Shown here piece after piece: positions 36,040 to 48,904 of a stretch of DNA of 64,000 nucleotides. The DNA comes from Gnetum montanum (lineage: Eukaryota; Streptophyta; Gnetopsida; Gnetales; Gnetaceae), in contig MNCI01035006.1 of the NCBI GenBank assembly GCA_015680685.1, positions 471,441 through 535,440 of the forward strand, read 5' to 3'. Numbering within the stretch: position 1 is the first letter of the stretch; each line of letters opens with the position of its first letter. A model generated the notes under the pieces. The model did no database searches. It saw nothing but the letters and a program-made list of their open reading frames with translations, and had not been told where the DNA came from. A program made the position numbers and the translations under genes.

Positions 36040-37322
36040 TATGGACCTTTTGATGTGTTTTGGTGTGCTCAAAAAATTGAGTAAAATGGAGATAAAATTT
36101 TTTTGTATGGTTGTATGGTTATTTTGTTTGTAGGACTATGTACATGGGGAACCAAGATGAGCTAAAGAGGACAAGGAACAAACTATGCTAGTGCTCAAAG
36201 AAAGAGGTCATCCACATGTCTTTAAATGAACATCCAAAGAACATTGAAAAGGACCTAATATTGTAAAAGCAAAGTGTACATCATTAAAGCATATGAAAGA
36301 TCAAGGTTGTAGACAAGGACTGATGCATTCATCATGCAAAATAAAGATGAAGAAAGACATCTCTGAGAAGTAGCAAACATCTTGGTAGATTTGGGATGAA
36401 CTCAGAGAAAATTCATAAATACGTCCTTAGAAATAGCAAGATGTATTTCCCCAATCAAAGACATCTTTCATGAGGTAAATAAATATTTACAGAATGTAGA
36501 CCATATATAGAAAGATGTCTTTCATTGAACAAAGACATCTTCTAGGATGAACACTTTAGAAAGACATATTTCAGGAAATAAAGAACTCTTCTAGATTTGA
36601 AGGAAAATTCAAAGAGATGTCTTAGGAAAAAGAAGGACATCTCCCATGACCATTAGTGACCATTAGCTAGCCATTGCACAAGTTTTGAGAAGGATTTAGC
36701 AACACTGTAGCTATAAGAGGACTTCACGTACATTAGAAAAATTGCAAAAATTATTGTATTCATTGCATACTCATTTGTAATCATTGAATTCTCTATTGCT
36801 TCTCATTATCTAATCATTTTGGCTTTGCAAAGTGTGTTGTACCTAATTGTACAAGGATCAACAATTTTAGTTGTAATCATTTGTTGTGTTTCTTGTTCTT
36901 ATTTCCGTAAGGGGTTAAGTTCCTTGAGCTTGTCAGGATCCTGTGGGATTGAGTTGTTGGTACTATGATACAATAGTTTTGTGTGGAGCTCAAGATTGTA
37001 AAGGTTGTGGAAGCCTTGAAACCACATTTCCAAGCCTGATGAGACCTTGTGGGGTTGAGTGACTAGTGCTATAGTACAACACTTCATAGTGGAGCTTGAA
37101 GACTATACAGGGTGTGGATCCTTCAACCACATTTTGAGAGCAACAAAGTCTAGAGGTGTGCTTGTGATCTATTCTTTGAGTGTTGAGTATCCAACTTGGG
37201 GAATCATGTAAATTTCAATGTGTGCTTTGTTTATTTAAGTTTTCATTTGAGAAACTTATTCACATTCCCCACCCCCATTCCCCTCCCCTTCCCCCACTTC
37301 CTTTTTAGTTCAACGATCCACA
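36040..37322 (+). mobile_element. 3' LTR of CoB
   Basis: 1283 bp, aligned with 31118-32350 and ending GATCCACA. The TATA-like CTATAAGAGGAC is at 36711-36722. A C-rich run near 37265-37305 is longer than in the 5' LTR. The open frame 36899-37087 (minus) is an LTR shadow. Plus frame 37196-37567 crosses the LTR end and is accidental. Confidence 0.88.
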
Positions 37323-37799
37323 CCAGCCACAGAATCCAATCCAATGACCTAAAAGAGATTAGAAATCCAATAATAACAATGATGGACAGCAAGATACATT
37401 ATGGGATGAACTCCATTTTAACATCATTAGTGAAGGAGAGGGTGAGTACAAACTTGTGTAAAATATACCATACACATTTTCTAATCTTTCAAAGATTAGG
37501 AAGAGCCCACCCAAGTCAAGTACAACCTAACCCTTCCACCCCATGCCCTTATAACCAAATGCACTGATAGCCATGTAGCCTAACTTTTCTTTGTTAACTT
37601 GTTACACCTCTCTATATACTTTATTTTATCCTTTGTGCATGTAGCCTAAGTTTCTACTTTCAATTGCATTTTTTCTTCTTTATTATAGCCTTTCTTTTCC
37701 TTTACTTTTATGCATATTCTAAACATCAAAAAACCTTATAAAAATTTCAAAACTAGGAAAATCCATAAAAAATTTAAAATAAAAATATAAGCTTCCTTT
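37323..37799 (+). other. GyA sequence after protease
   Basis: Resumes GyA after CoB, first with the possibly coding but unassigned NNNNDGQQDTLWDELHF near 37366-37420, then T-rich non-coding DNA. Confidence 0.4.
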
Positions 37800-38000
37800 T
37801 ATACCAAGGCCTACCATGGCCTAAAATAAGCAAACCCATGACCTACTGAAGCCTTGAAGTGGCATCATAGTCTACCAAGGCCTTAAACTGAAACCATAGT
37901 CTACTAAGACTTTAAATTGGTGCTACATTCCACTAAGACTCTAAACTGGCATCATGGCCCACCATGGCCTTAAAATGGTGATAAATGTGTGGTCCACCAT
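37800..38000 (+). repeat. GGCCTTAAA minisatellite, locus 2
   Basis: Five to six diverged units of the type CATCATAGTCTACCAAGGCC followed by TTAAACTG, the same family as locus 1. It lies between the protease region and the antisense ORF. Confidence 0.75.
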
Positions 38001-38356
38001 GGTTCAAAACTAGCAGGTAGCCTTTATCTTATGGCCATTTATAATCTTATAGCCTAACCATTTTCAACATAGCCAACACAATCATCAGCAACATAGCCTA
38101 ATTTACAACATTTATAACCTTAAAACCTTAAAGTAGTAAAGCAATCAACAACATATATAGCCAAAACTAAAACTAAAACTTAAAATTTAAACATTTTAAA
38201 ATAAAATTATATAACCATGGCCACACTATATGGCATAAATGTCAAAACAATAAATCATAAATGTTAAAATGTCTACAACACAAGCATTGGCCAATATGAA
38301 TCATACAACATCAAACATAAAATAGACTAAAATAAAAATCATCAAAAGCTATGACA
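38001..38356. other. No gene seen; A-rich spacer
   Basis: A-rich sequence with ACTAAAACTTAAAATTT-type runs, between the minisatellite and the end of the antisense ORF. Confidence 0.4.
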
Positions 38357-41300
38357 TCATGCATCAGATGGTGCCAAGGGGGCATCCAAAGGGGGAGGTG
38401 GTGGTGCATCATCATCATCATCATCCCCTACACTACTAGGACCTCCAACATGATATGATGCCTATGACATAACAACACACAACCAATCAATAACCATCAT
38501 ATCTAAAACCATGACATAAACCATGCAAGACTAAAACATAAATACCATCAAACCTATGCGAACTCTAGCTTTTCAAACTTTAGGTATGCCTCCCGATCAA
38601 CCTTATACTTGCACTTGTGATCCTTTTGTGTCTTTCCCCACTCTAGGACCCAAGCACTATAATCCTTCCAATCCTTTACCTTTCAGGAGATCAAGTCCAT
38701 CTACATCTACTACTTATGTAACTCCCATGAGAGGGCAACCTTGTCATGGATAGCACACTAGTAGTAGGCCCACATGATCTCCTTGGCTCAAAAGGTCCTT
38801 GAGTTAGTCACTTGCACTTGCACAAAGGTCCTACAATCCTAAAGATTCCAAGTCTTCTAAGCTTGCTTTCTATTTTTCTCCTTCAAGGCCATAACCTATT
38901 CCTAAATCTCCCATGAATATTTTGGGCATGAAACCACTAGATCAATAGCAGTTTCATATAGCTTCATGAGGACATGTAGGATGTTAGAAGGAAGCTTAAG
39001 CAAGGTGTCAAACTCCATGTCTTTGATCAAGTTACATGTAACTGATGGCACTAAAAATATAACCATAAACATGATATATAACCTAAGGCATCCATAGCAT
39101 AAAATACAACCCATAGAAAAATGACTGAGGCATAGCAAAACATAGTTCTTACCGATATTGGGTGCAACCTATTACAATTGACTAATGATGTCCTTTACCA
39201 TCCTATGCATAAATTCTATCTTGTTCGATACCTCTACCCATGGTTTCAAGTGAAACATTAATATGGAGGCCTTTGTTGGTAGCTTTGGAACTATGATAAG
39301 TATAAAAATAGTTAGATAAGTAAGAAAATAAGAAATTAAAAATAAAACCATAAACAAAAACTAGTAGAGCCTAGGTATACTTGCATTCTTGTTCTCATTC
39401 TTGTCCTCAAACTCATCATCATCATTAGGGATTTTGATCAGAGGCTTCCTAGGTAGTTGCTCACTAAACAAGGCATTGCAAGAGTGCCTCCTCTACATGC
39501 CTTTGTTCCTCCTCTACCAAAGAAGCTATATGCCTCTACTCCTCCTCTTCAACATGTCTATGTGCTTCCTCCACTTGCCTTTTCTCTTCTTCCGCAATGG
39601 CAACTTGGGCTACCAACTTCTGCTGCTAAGCTATAGCCATTACCCATTAGCCAAGTTACCATGTATAGCCATAGGACATTAAATAGACAAAAACATAGTT
39701 AAAGAGTACATGTGACTACCTAATCTAAGCATGGAATCTTGAAGAACATCCATTACTTCAAGGATGGCTCTATTACTGGTGGTGCTTCCTCTGCTAGCTA
39801 TTTTAGACTAACCTTGGCTACCTCATTAACCTTAGCATGCAATAATTGGGTCCTCTTCATGTTAGTTAAGAATGTAAGAGGTTCCTCCCCCATGCTATTA
39901 AGGGATTCACACTGACTGACACCAAGGTTCTTGGTGATTACAAACAACAAATCGTCCATGTCCTCTAGGGGGTTCTGAGCCTACATCATCGGATAATGAT
40001 ATTTTATCCAAGGATAGAAAAGTTTTTTTAGGTCCTAACACATCCATGACCCATTCATCTTCACCACCAAGAATTCTATAAACCTCTTCAGATAGCCTGC
40101 AAAAAATGCATAGTGCATATGGACTATCATGGAGTTTGGGGATTTCCTCTTTAAGGCTCATAGCCAAGAAAGTAACCCAATTAAAAGAAGTTCCCTCAAT
40201 CAAGACCTTTTTAAAGGTTCATCCCCTATGCAATGTCAACTATCTTCTTTTGTAAAAATGATTTAGAAAAATCCTAAGACCTAAACAAGGGGTAGGACCC
40301 CCTTGCATTAGGGTTTGTAGAGCTATCAAGGGCAATTCATGAGTGGCCTTTGCTTACACCAAACCACTCCTCAACTTCCACATGATGGAGGATCTCCTTC
40401 ATTAATTTGGTGGCAACTACTATCCCATTAGTAGGAACACCAAATAAGTTGTGAAAGGTGGCCACACTAATGAAAATGGTAATTATCATGCCTTGCATTA
40501 TAGTCTAAAACACATTGATCTCTACATCAAAGGAGTTGATGATATTCAAAATCTCCATAGAAAGAACAACAGGACTAGGCACCATGAATACCTTGAGCAA
40601 ACCTGCACATATGATGTTTACCTTAATGTTCTTAGGTGCTCGTACCTTTAATCACTCCTATGCTAGCCCCACCTCACCAATCTTTAGGATCAGAGTTTCC
40701 ACAAAATGTCGAGTGAGGGGTACAGTGACATTTCCAGAAGTGGAATGCCCTATAAGCAAAAGGCAAGTGCTTAGCATCAATATAGCTACATTTAGACCAT
40801 AGAATTCTTAAGACCCAAATAGCCATAAAACCTTAGCTATAACATAGAAAGCCATTCCTTTTCTCATCTTTCTTCTTCTTACTTGAAGAAGCTTGTGCGG
40901 GGCTCCCAGCAATGATAGCCATATCTCTGATCACCTTGGGACTGCCACCAACTTAGTTTGGCAGCCACACACTTCTTGTAAATAGGGTCAAATCTGGTAG
41001 GGTATTCATCAAATTTTCCTCTTAGTTGCTCAAAAACATGTCTAATCTTGGGACCTTTGGTGAATTCACTCAACGTGGTATGAGCTACTATGAAGGTTTG
41101 ATCATTCTTGATCAAGCCTTTCTCATTAACCTTGTACCTACAAGATGTCTATAAAATCAACAAGTTATAAAGAAGACTAAATTAGATAAGGCCAAAACAT
41201 TAAAATCTATAATAGTCATGCTTACCCCTATAATCATTACATGGTGCCTAGAGGATTCTAGAATAGAGAATGGACTTGTTGCACCACCATCAAAATATTA

Positions 41301-41681
41301 TTCATGTTGTATCATGAATACCCTAGCATCATGTCTAAGAGGTACTAGGCACTGATGTTATCTACCAACTCTCCTACTACTTGGGTCTCTAGATCATTGA
41401 TTATGAACTGAGTAACTAAACATGCAAACCCAAGTAGCAAGGTTTCCACTATGACCATAGCCACCTCCTCAAACAAGTGTGATCACATCATCACACTAAA
41501 ATTATAAAGAAGGTAGGCAAGGAAATCCCTTGCCCTTGGGTATAACCATAGTGACCCCTTCTCCAGTTCCATGTTAGGTAAGGGGGTGTGAGCCATGGGC
41601 TAACCGATACAGCATAGAATGCCAACTAACTCCACCATGAGGAGGATTGGTCTCAGTAGGACCCTAGAAGAGGAAAACATG
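38357..41681 (-). pseudogene. Antisense ORF of GyA, with a possible intron
   Basis: A broken minus-strand gene opposite to GyA. From a possible start at 41681 it runs through ARDFLAYLLYNFSVMM near 41485-41535, then meets a possible 77-nt GT-AG intron at 41149-41225 (GTAAGCAT...GATTTTATAG). It continues with ERFDPIYKKC-like text (FDEYPTRFDPIYKKCVAAK near 40950-41010), a basic SSSKKKKDEK stretch near 40860-40890, FHNLFGVPTNG near 40435-40470 and SLKEEIPKLHDSPYALCIF near 40100-40165. It ends in an acidic/proline tail, DDDDDDAPPPPPLDAPLAPSDA-like, with stop 38357-38359. I do not recognise the family. Frameshifts and stops are present; exon limits beyond the one intron are unknown. Confidence 0.5.
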
Positions 41682-41699
41682 AACATCATTAGAATCAGA

Positions 41700-43389
41700 T
41701 TTCAAAACTTAGAATTTCTTAACAAGTTTTATACCTCCTAGTCAAGGGTGAAAGTAGCCCCTATAAAAAATATCTAAGGTGTTTATTCAAATTTTCTTAA
41801 GAAATTCCATGAAAACATTATTTCAACCTTTCATAGCCTTCTAATTTGTATCTAAAATATTATAGCTAAAACATCATAGCTAGAATTGTGCCTTAGTCCA
41901 AACCATGCATTAACTTTTTAAAAAGCATTAAAACATAGAAAAAAAAACCATAGTAAAAAATTTAGAAGTAACCTTAAAATATAGTGCAAATTTTTAAGCC
42001 TTCCCAAAGGGCATGGAAATTGACAAAATAAACCTCTAACTATGTCAACCGCATCCTTCCCCAAAGTGGTAAAGTGCCACAATCAAAATTAAGCCTTATT
42101 GACATAGCCTTAATAAAAAATTCACTAAAAAGTCCATCGTAGCTCTAATTTTAGTGATTCCATTACAAAATAAATCCTAAAATCATATGTTTTTTAGCCA
42201 TGACCATTGCAACCAAAAACACGTAACCATTTTTACATAAACCGTAGCCAAACCTTAGTCATCAAGCTTAACCCCCTTTGGCACAAGGTTGGGAAAAAAT
42301 ACACCAAAAATTCATTTGAGCTCCAAAAAGAGTAATTTTACTACTATTTAAAATTTTGAATCAAGGCCTATGCTTAGCAAAAATTTAAAACCTTAGTTGT
42401 TTATTTAGGAAAAAATCATTAATTTGATAAAAATCTAAAAAATGGCACAAACCCTAATTACACAACCAAATTGAAATAGCCATAACTTCATCGATATAAC
42501 TCCAAATCAAAAAAAAACCATAGCCATTTGAAAGCTTAAATGTAATCTTATAAATATAACATTACATTTTACCAACATTGATCCATTTTGCTAACAAATA
42601 ATACAAAATATTGCTTGCTTTTTTAATCAAAAAACACAAAACTTATAAAACCTAACTTAATTTGGCCATAGAATATAGTGAAAATAGTAAAATTAACTAC
42701 TACCCACAATAAAACACATCAAAATAATTGGGTATTATTTTGTTAAAATTTTATTTTGGCAAGTCCTTCCTCCTAGATCTAAGAAAAACGGCCCCATGAT
42801 CAAAATTTTAGAAAAAAACCACCAAAACATCAAGCATATTTTTGAAAATTGAATCTAATAAGGAAAAAGCAGCAAAATAACCCTAGATATACATAGAAAA
42901 AACCAAAATATGACATAGGATTTCATTAGAGTTTGATTTTATCAAGCCCTTTTGAGTATATCTAACAAAAATAACCTTTTCGTAGCTAGGAAAACACAAA
43001 AACGACTAGGAAATCATGGAAAAAAGTAAAGAATGATCTACCTTAAAATAAATGAGGAAGATCCTTAAATGGAAATGAACCTAGGAGAGTTGTAAATATT
43101 CTTAGCTACCTCATTTGATGCCTATATTTGGGAATCTTTGCTACAACATTTCTTCATCATGATGGCACAACATTAGAAAATCTTGGAAACTAAGGGCTTT
43201 GAAGCTTCCACGCTAGCTAGGAGAAGATATAAAGATTTAGTGTTAAATATGGATGATATTTGATACAAAAACTTGTGCCAAGGCTTTCCTCTAGTGCATT
43301 GGGTGGTGTGATGATGATTTGTGATGCTTTTTTACAAGTTTTGACAATAAAAACCAAACTAAACTAATGTTTCCACTCTTAACCCCTTG
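41700..43389. other. A-rich non-coding stretch of GyA
   Basis: A-rich plus strand with many AAAAACC and AAAATTT runs and no credible ORF, placed like 4863-6659 in GyB. Confidence 0.5.
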
Positions 43390-46300
43390 TTGCTAATTCT
43401 ATGTAGAACTCAATATGCACTAAATTAAAAAGGGGAGGAAAGTATCCTCCATGTTAGGAGTGGAAAATAAAACAAAAATTACACTTTTTTTCTTAATTTT
43501 TAAATTTTTAAGCGCTAGGCCCCACCCTGTACCCTCATACATGGAATTTTTGCACTTCAAACTCCATCAACGTTGGGGTTTGATCCCTTGAACATTTAGA
43601 AATATGTCCAAGACTTAACCACCATGCATCCATGCTAGGGATGTCATGCCTAATGTGAATACATACCTCCCACCCCTTAAAACCATTAAAACCCAACTTT
43701 CTTACCTTTTTTTATAACTACAACTTACCTCGTCCAACCCTAGGCTCTAAAAGGGGGTTAGACCTTATTGAAACTAGACATCTTGGGTTCCCATGCTGGG
43801 GTAACCTTGCCCAATGTGGAAGAAGGGGGGGTAATCCACATTCTTTCCCCCATTGCCCATCACACCCAAATTTAACCCCTGAAGTAGGCCCACATAACCT
43901 AGAACCCCTCTAACCACCCCCGACAGCCCTAAAACCTTCAAAAATGTAGTCAAAAGTGGTCAAAACCTTAAGATTTGGTGGTTCCACACTAAGGGAGGCC
44001 TCATCCATGCTAACCACCCCAGCCCTAATGTGGATGGATAGGAGGATGATAAAAACTACCTAAATTGACTGCCTAGTTACCATATTTTCACCTTCATACT
44101 CTTGTACAACCTCTAATAGCCTAGTCTTACATTGAAATGAATAGATTTTCAGTCTAACATCTTACCCCACATTAATGAACCCTCCATGCTGCCCAATGTG
44201 GAGGCTTAGGGGGAATAAATTAAACCCCTTTTCCAATCTTCAAATAAGCATAGTTTTCACCTTGATAGTCCTAGTACCCTTCCATGACCTCCAATAGTCG
44301 ATAACCTTCAAGATTTGAGTCAATTTTGGTTACCTAGATCTTCTCCATTCTAAGTACCTCCTCTTCCATTCTAGCTAGTGTGGATGCTCTCGAGAATGCC
44401 ATAAAACTTAATTTCATCACCTAAAATAGCCCTATGATCTACCCTAGTGACCTTTAGACCCTATCAAAGCCTATTGAAACCTTCAAATTCCATGGAACTA
44501 TTTAAAAATACCAAAAGGCCATCATCCCCCACCCCCCTCCTTTACATGTTAGGACCAGCCTACCTAGTGTGGAGGAAAATGGGGATGACTAAATGAACAC
44601 TAAGAAGCCCTCAAAACGAATGGATTTTAAGACCAAATCTTGTATCTTGATCTCTACAATCCCCAATAGCTTCAAAAACCCTATCGAAACCTACCAAAAG
44701 TGACTCAACACCTAACACCTTGATCATCCACACTAAGCACCCCTTCTTCCATGCTAGCTAGTGTGGATGGAGGGGGGATGATCGAAAAACTTGAGTTTTG
44801 CCTCAAAATGAACTATGGTTGACATCTTAGCCTTCCTAAGGACTTTAGTAGCCAAAACTAGTCACAAATAGTCCTTCTTCATGATTTTCAAGGTTCTCCT
44901 AGCTAGTTCCACACTAGCTAGTGTGGAACAAGGGGCAAAGCCTATAAAATCATCCAAAACTAATAAAAATTAATAAATTTTACCCTTAGGCCTTCACTAT
45001 CAACTCCTACAACCTTGGAAACATACATGCATGTTCAAAAGTAGCAAAATGATCCAAAAATAAATTCTTTGGGATCCTCCTAGTTGGTTCCATGTTAGCC
45101 AACATGGACAAAATGAGGTATAAAAAACCATTGAAAACCCCTTGAAATTAACAAGTTTTAATCCTAGGCCTTGATTATCACTACCAGGAACCTTGGAACT
45201 ACACATACATAGCTAGAAGTGACCTAAAGTAGCCAAAAACTAATCCCCTTTTATCTTCCTAGCTAGTTCCACACTAGCCAATATGAAACTGGAGGGGTGA
45301 CCTCAAAAATCACCTAACTAGCCTTCAAATTAACTATTTTTGACCTTAAACCCTAACTCTCAAACCTGGCAACCCTACGATCATACATGCATGGTTGATT
45401 AAGGTTAAAATTGGTCTAGATCTAAGATTTATAGTTCTTCCATGTTGAGGACCCCCTTCTCCATGCTGGCTAGTGTGGAGCCAGCATGGAGAGTGGAGGG
45501 AAAACTCATTTGAAGGTTATAAACACCTCAAAATGGCATCAAATGACCTTGCATGCACCTTATAACCCTATTGACACACCCTTTGGAGCCTTTAGACCCA
45601 AAGAAATTAACCAGACATAGCCAAAAGTTGACCCCTTGAAATTCTCCTAGCTAGTTCCATGATGGCTAGTGTGGAACCAAGGAGGTAACCTCTAAAACCC
45701 CTCAGTAGCCTTCAAAACTACCAAATTTTCACTATATAGCCTTTTCAACACATCTGGGATTCACCAAACCTTGCAAAACAAGCTTGAAATAGCCTAAAAC
45801 CAACACTCCAAAGTCTTCCACATTGATCGCCCCCTCTTCCACACTAGCTAGTGTGTAGCCAATGTGGATACAAGGGAGAACTTTAAAAACCACTTTGAGA
45901 CTCTTGAAACTACTAAAATTTGACCCTAAACCTTAATATTCGACATTGACAACCTTGGGAAGTGGCATGCATGGTTAATTTTCATCAAAATTGGCTTAGA
46001 TCTGAATCTTTTGGTTCTTCCACACTAAGCACCCCCTTCTCCATGCTAGCCAACATGGAGCTACTATGGAGGGCTTGCCTTTTTATCTTAGATAACTAAT
46101 TGACACTTCAAGAGAACAAGAATCTACACCAGGGAAGCCTAAGACCTCTTAACCTAAAGATTACATTCTCTTGACCTTGTTTTGGCTCTTAGATCGCATC
46201 CACTCCCTTCTTCCATGTTGAAGAAGCCCCCTCATTATGGATTAGAGGGGGCATAACCTTTCATAGCCCTATAAAGATTTCAAACATGATCAAATTCAGC

Positions 46301-46880
46301 CAAAAACTTAGGAAATTAAGGTTTACAGCCCTAGGAGCCTAGAAATTTGATCGATGTGCATCCTAGACCATCCCAAAACCAAATGGTAAGAGCACTCCCT
46401 CTGCTCCACACTAGCTCCATATTGACTAGTGTGGAACTAGCATGAAGACTACCTTAGGCCTAATTTAACATCCAAAACCTTAACCAAATGAGACCAAAAT
46501 GTAACCAAGAGATACATAACTTCTGAATCTTGCTCCTAGCTAACCATGAAACCCTATTTGATCCTTTTTAGACTCAATTTTGGACTCTCTACACTAAAAC
46601 CTCTCTCCTCCATGCTAGCCAGCATGGAGACAAGTGGATGTGGCTTAAGAGCTTGCGTTTTAACAATTTTTGACCTCTAGAGTACCCAATTTTGACAAAT
46701 CTAGCTCTGATCTACCTTAGGAAGACTCTGCAACCTTAATATTGGATCTCTAGATGCCCCAAATTATACGTTTCTTAGTTTACATGCTAGGGGGTCACTC
46801 CTTCCATGCTAGCTAGAATGGAAAAAGGGGGGGGCTAGCATGGAAGCCTCAAAACTCTTGATTTTTAGGTCTAAACAGCC
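43390..46880. repeat. ~190-bp tandem array with palindromic cores (GyA)
   Basis: At least fifteen strongly diverged units spaced about 160-210 bp. Each has an inverted core built from TTCCACACTAG and CTAGTGTGGAA or the variant CTCCATGCTAGCC with AACATGGAG. One core, 44906-44929, is a perfect 24-bp palindrome. Other cores lie near 44185, 44370, 44560, 44755, 45095, 45275, 45460, 45665, 45850, 46050, 46415, 46620 and 46815. Between cores the units share CCTTAGCC/AAAACC-rich text. No ORF is supported. Confidence 0.78.
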
Positions 46881-47214
46881 TATAAATAGCCCTAATTGAT
46901 TCCCAAACCTGCTGAACAACCTTGTAGCCCTAAACCATGGCTTTATTAAGGCCTAAAACCAGCAAAACCTAACCCTTTTTAACCTATATTAGCCAAGTTT
47001 TATTATATGTAGCTTGTTTTTCTTAATTTACCCTTATTACATGATGTTTTAACTTGTTTTTGGTCCTATGTTGCATTTTTTACCTTTGTTGAACTTTTTA
47101 TGGCCTTACATAGCCTTATATTTTCTTTATGTACCTTATTATAGTCTTATTTACCTTCATTTAGCCTTTGATTAGTATCAAATAGTGGGGTTTAACCTTC
47201 CCTAACCACTATTT
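46881..47214. other. T-rich spacer of GyA
   Basis: T-rich sequence with recurrent TTATAGCCTTA and TTTACC blocks. No gene seen. Confidence 0.5.
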
Positions 47215-47310
47215 TTCACCATGTGACCATGGCCCACTAAGGTCTTATACTAGCATCATGGTCCACTAAGGCCTTAAATTGGCATCATGGCCCACTAACA
47301 CTTTAAACTG
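47215..47310 (+). repeat. GGCCTTAAA minisatellite, locus 3
   Basis: Three units of the GCATCATGGCCCACTAA type, just upstream of the RT region of GyA. Confidence 0.75.
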
Positions 47311-47589
47311 GCAAAACTGTGATCCTTGTTGACCATTTGTAGCCTTATGTCTCATACTTCCCTTTGGTTGACCTTTGTATGGCCCTTATTGCATTTTGTC
47401 TGCTTGTTTTTACTCTATTTTATAGCCTTGAATAACCTTGCTTGCATTATAATAGCATATATTTGCATAATTTTATAGCATTTTAACATTTTTTATTCAC
47501 CTTTACCCAGGTCCCACTTAATATACTTTTGGTTAACATGCAGGACTAAAGTATGAGTACTTGGCAGCAAATTATTTTACCTTTGTATC
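47311..47589 (+). other. Spacer before GyA RT
   Basis: T-rich, ending in GGTTAACATGCAGGACTAAA, which matches GTTGACATGTGGGACTAAA before the GyB RT near 8975. No gene seen. Confidence 0.5.
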
Positions 47590-48897
47590 TACATGAACCC
47601 CATGATGATGCAAAATGGTATATCAACCCTGATTGCCTAGATCTTTAACTTGAGAGTCTTTTCGGTCACATAGCCTTACTAGAGAAACCTCTAGAATGGC
47701 TTGAAAACCTAGTCAAAACCCTTAACTTAGAGGTAGGTGACACAACTAAAGACTCTCTAGTTGAGATTCCTATCAGAACACATAGTAGTGGGGAGAAAAC
47801 CCTTAAACTAAGTTCCTCACTAGAACCTCAATAGGCTCAAGACATCACCAAGCTCCTACAATGAAATATTAAGGCCTTTTCTTAGTCATATGAAGATATG
47901 CCAAGCCTAGACCTATGCCTAGTACAGCATAACATCATACTAGATCCTAGTGTTAGACTTATTAAGTAAAAAATGAGCAAGATTAGACCAAATTTGGCCT
48001 TGGCAGTTTGTGATGAGATCTCAAAGTTCTACTAAGCTAGTTTCATTAAGGCTATTGACTACATAGAATGGGTGTCCAACATAGTGGTAGTCCCTAAGAA
48101 AATGGGAGTATCCATGTTCACATTAATTTTCAAGACCTAAATAAAGTGACTATTAAGGATGACTTTCCTCTACCTAGTATTGATTAACTTATTAATACTA
48201 TGGCCATACATGCCTTCTTATCCTCTATGAATAGATTCTTGAAATATAACCAAATTAGGATCAACCTAGAACATCAACTTAGCATGACCTTCATGACCCC
48301 TTTGGGTACCTTTTGCTATACCATGATGTCCTTTGACCTTAAGAACATAAAACCAACTTAGCAACAATCCATGACCTATATCTTCAACGATTACATGCTA
48401 GATTTTTTCAATGATCACATAAAAAATATAGATGTTAAGTCCAAAGTGGCTAATGATGATGCTAATGACCTAGATCTTGTGCTTAAATGATGCCTCAAAT
48501 ACAAGTTTAGGCTCAATCCTAAGGAATGTATCTTTGGAGTCAAGACCAGTAAGATGCTTGGCTTTGTAGTGTTTAAAGTAGGGATACATGTCAAGACTAA
48601 TAAGGTTAAGGCCATATCCAAATTAGTAATTCCTACTAATCTTAAGGAGCTTCAAGGATTACAAGGTAGATTATAGTTTATTCGTAGGTTCATCACTAGG
48701 CTTATAGATAAGTTATAGCCCATGCAACACTTTCTCAATAAAGGGGTTCACTATGAGTGGATGGCTCAATGCCAAGAGGCCTTTGAAAACTTAAGCAAGA
48801 GTTGACACAACTACCAACAATCTATCCTCCACAAGAGGGTAAACCATTTTACATCTACCTCATCATCTCTGACATGTCCATTACTTCTCTACTCTAT
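47590..48897 (+). pseudogene. Ty3/gypsy reverse transcriptase (GyA), catalytically dead
   Basis: Aligns with 9040-11060 of GyB. It has SYEDMPSLDLCL near 47890-47925, AIDYIEWVSNIVVVPK near 48050-48100 and INLEHQLSMTFMTPLGTFCY near 48260-48320. The catalytic YVDD is replaced by HIKN at 48416-48427, removing both metal-binding aspartates. LGFVVFKVGIHVKTNKVKAI lies near 48555-48615. Stops and small deletions break it. It is cut at 48897 by the GyD insertion and resumes at 57091 in RNase H. Confidence 0.9.
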
Positions 48898-48904
48898 TGA
48901 TAGG

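Larger units (their letters stand above)
31118..37322 (+). mobile_element. CoB: complete gag-only copia element, CoA family
   Basis: 6205 bp on the plus strand: 5' LTR 31118-32350, primer binding site near 32353, gag 32400-34090, non-coding tail 34091-36023, polypurine tract before 36040, 3' LTR 36040-37322. The LTRs and gag match CoA. No pol domain can be read. It sits between the protease and the antisense ORF of GyA, so it inserted after GyA did, while its relative CoA was already in place when GyA arrived. Confidence 0.88.

Noticed and set aside
40451-40802. Plus-strand genes over the antisense ORF
   Set aside because: They are shadows of the minus-strand reading, which better explains the composition and is partly shared with GyB.
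43390-46880. CRISPR-like regularly spaced palindromes
   Set aside because: Units are about 190 bp, strongly diverged and inside a plant retrotransposon; there are no identical repeats with unique short spacers and no cas genes.
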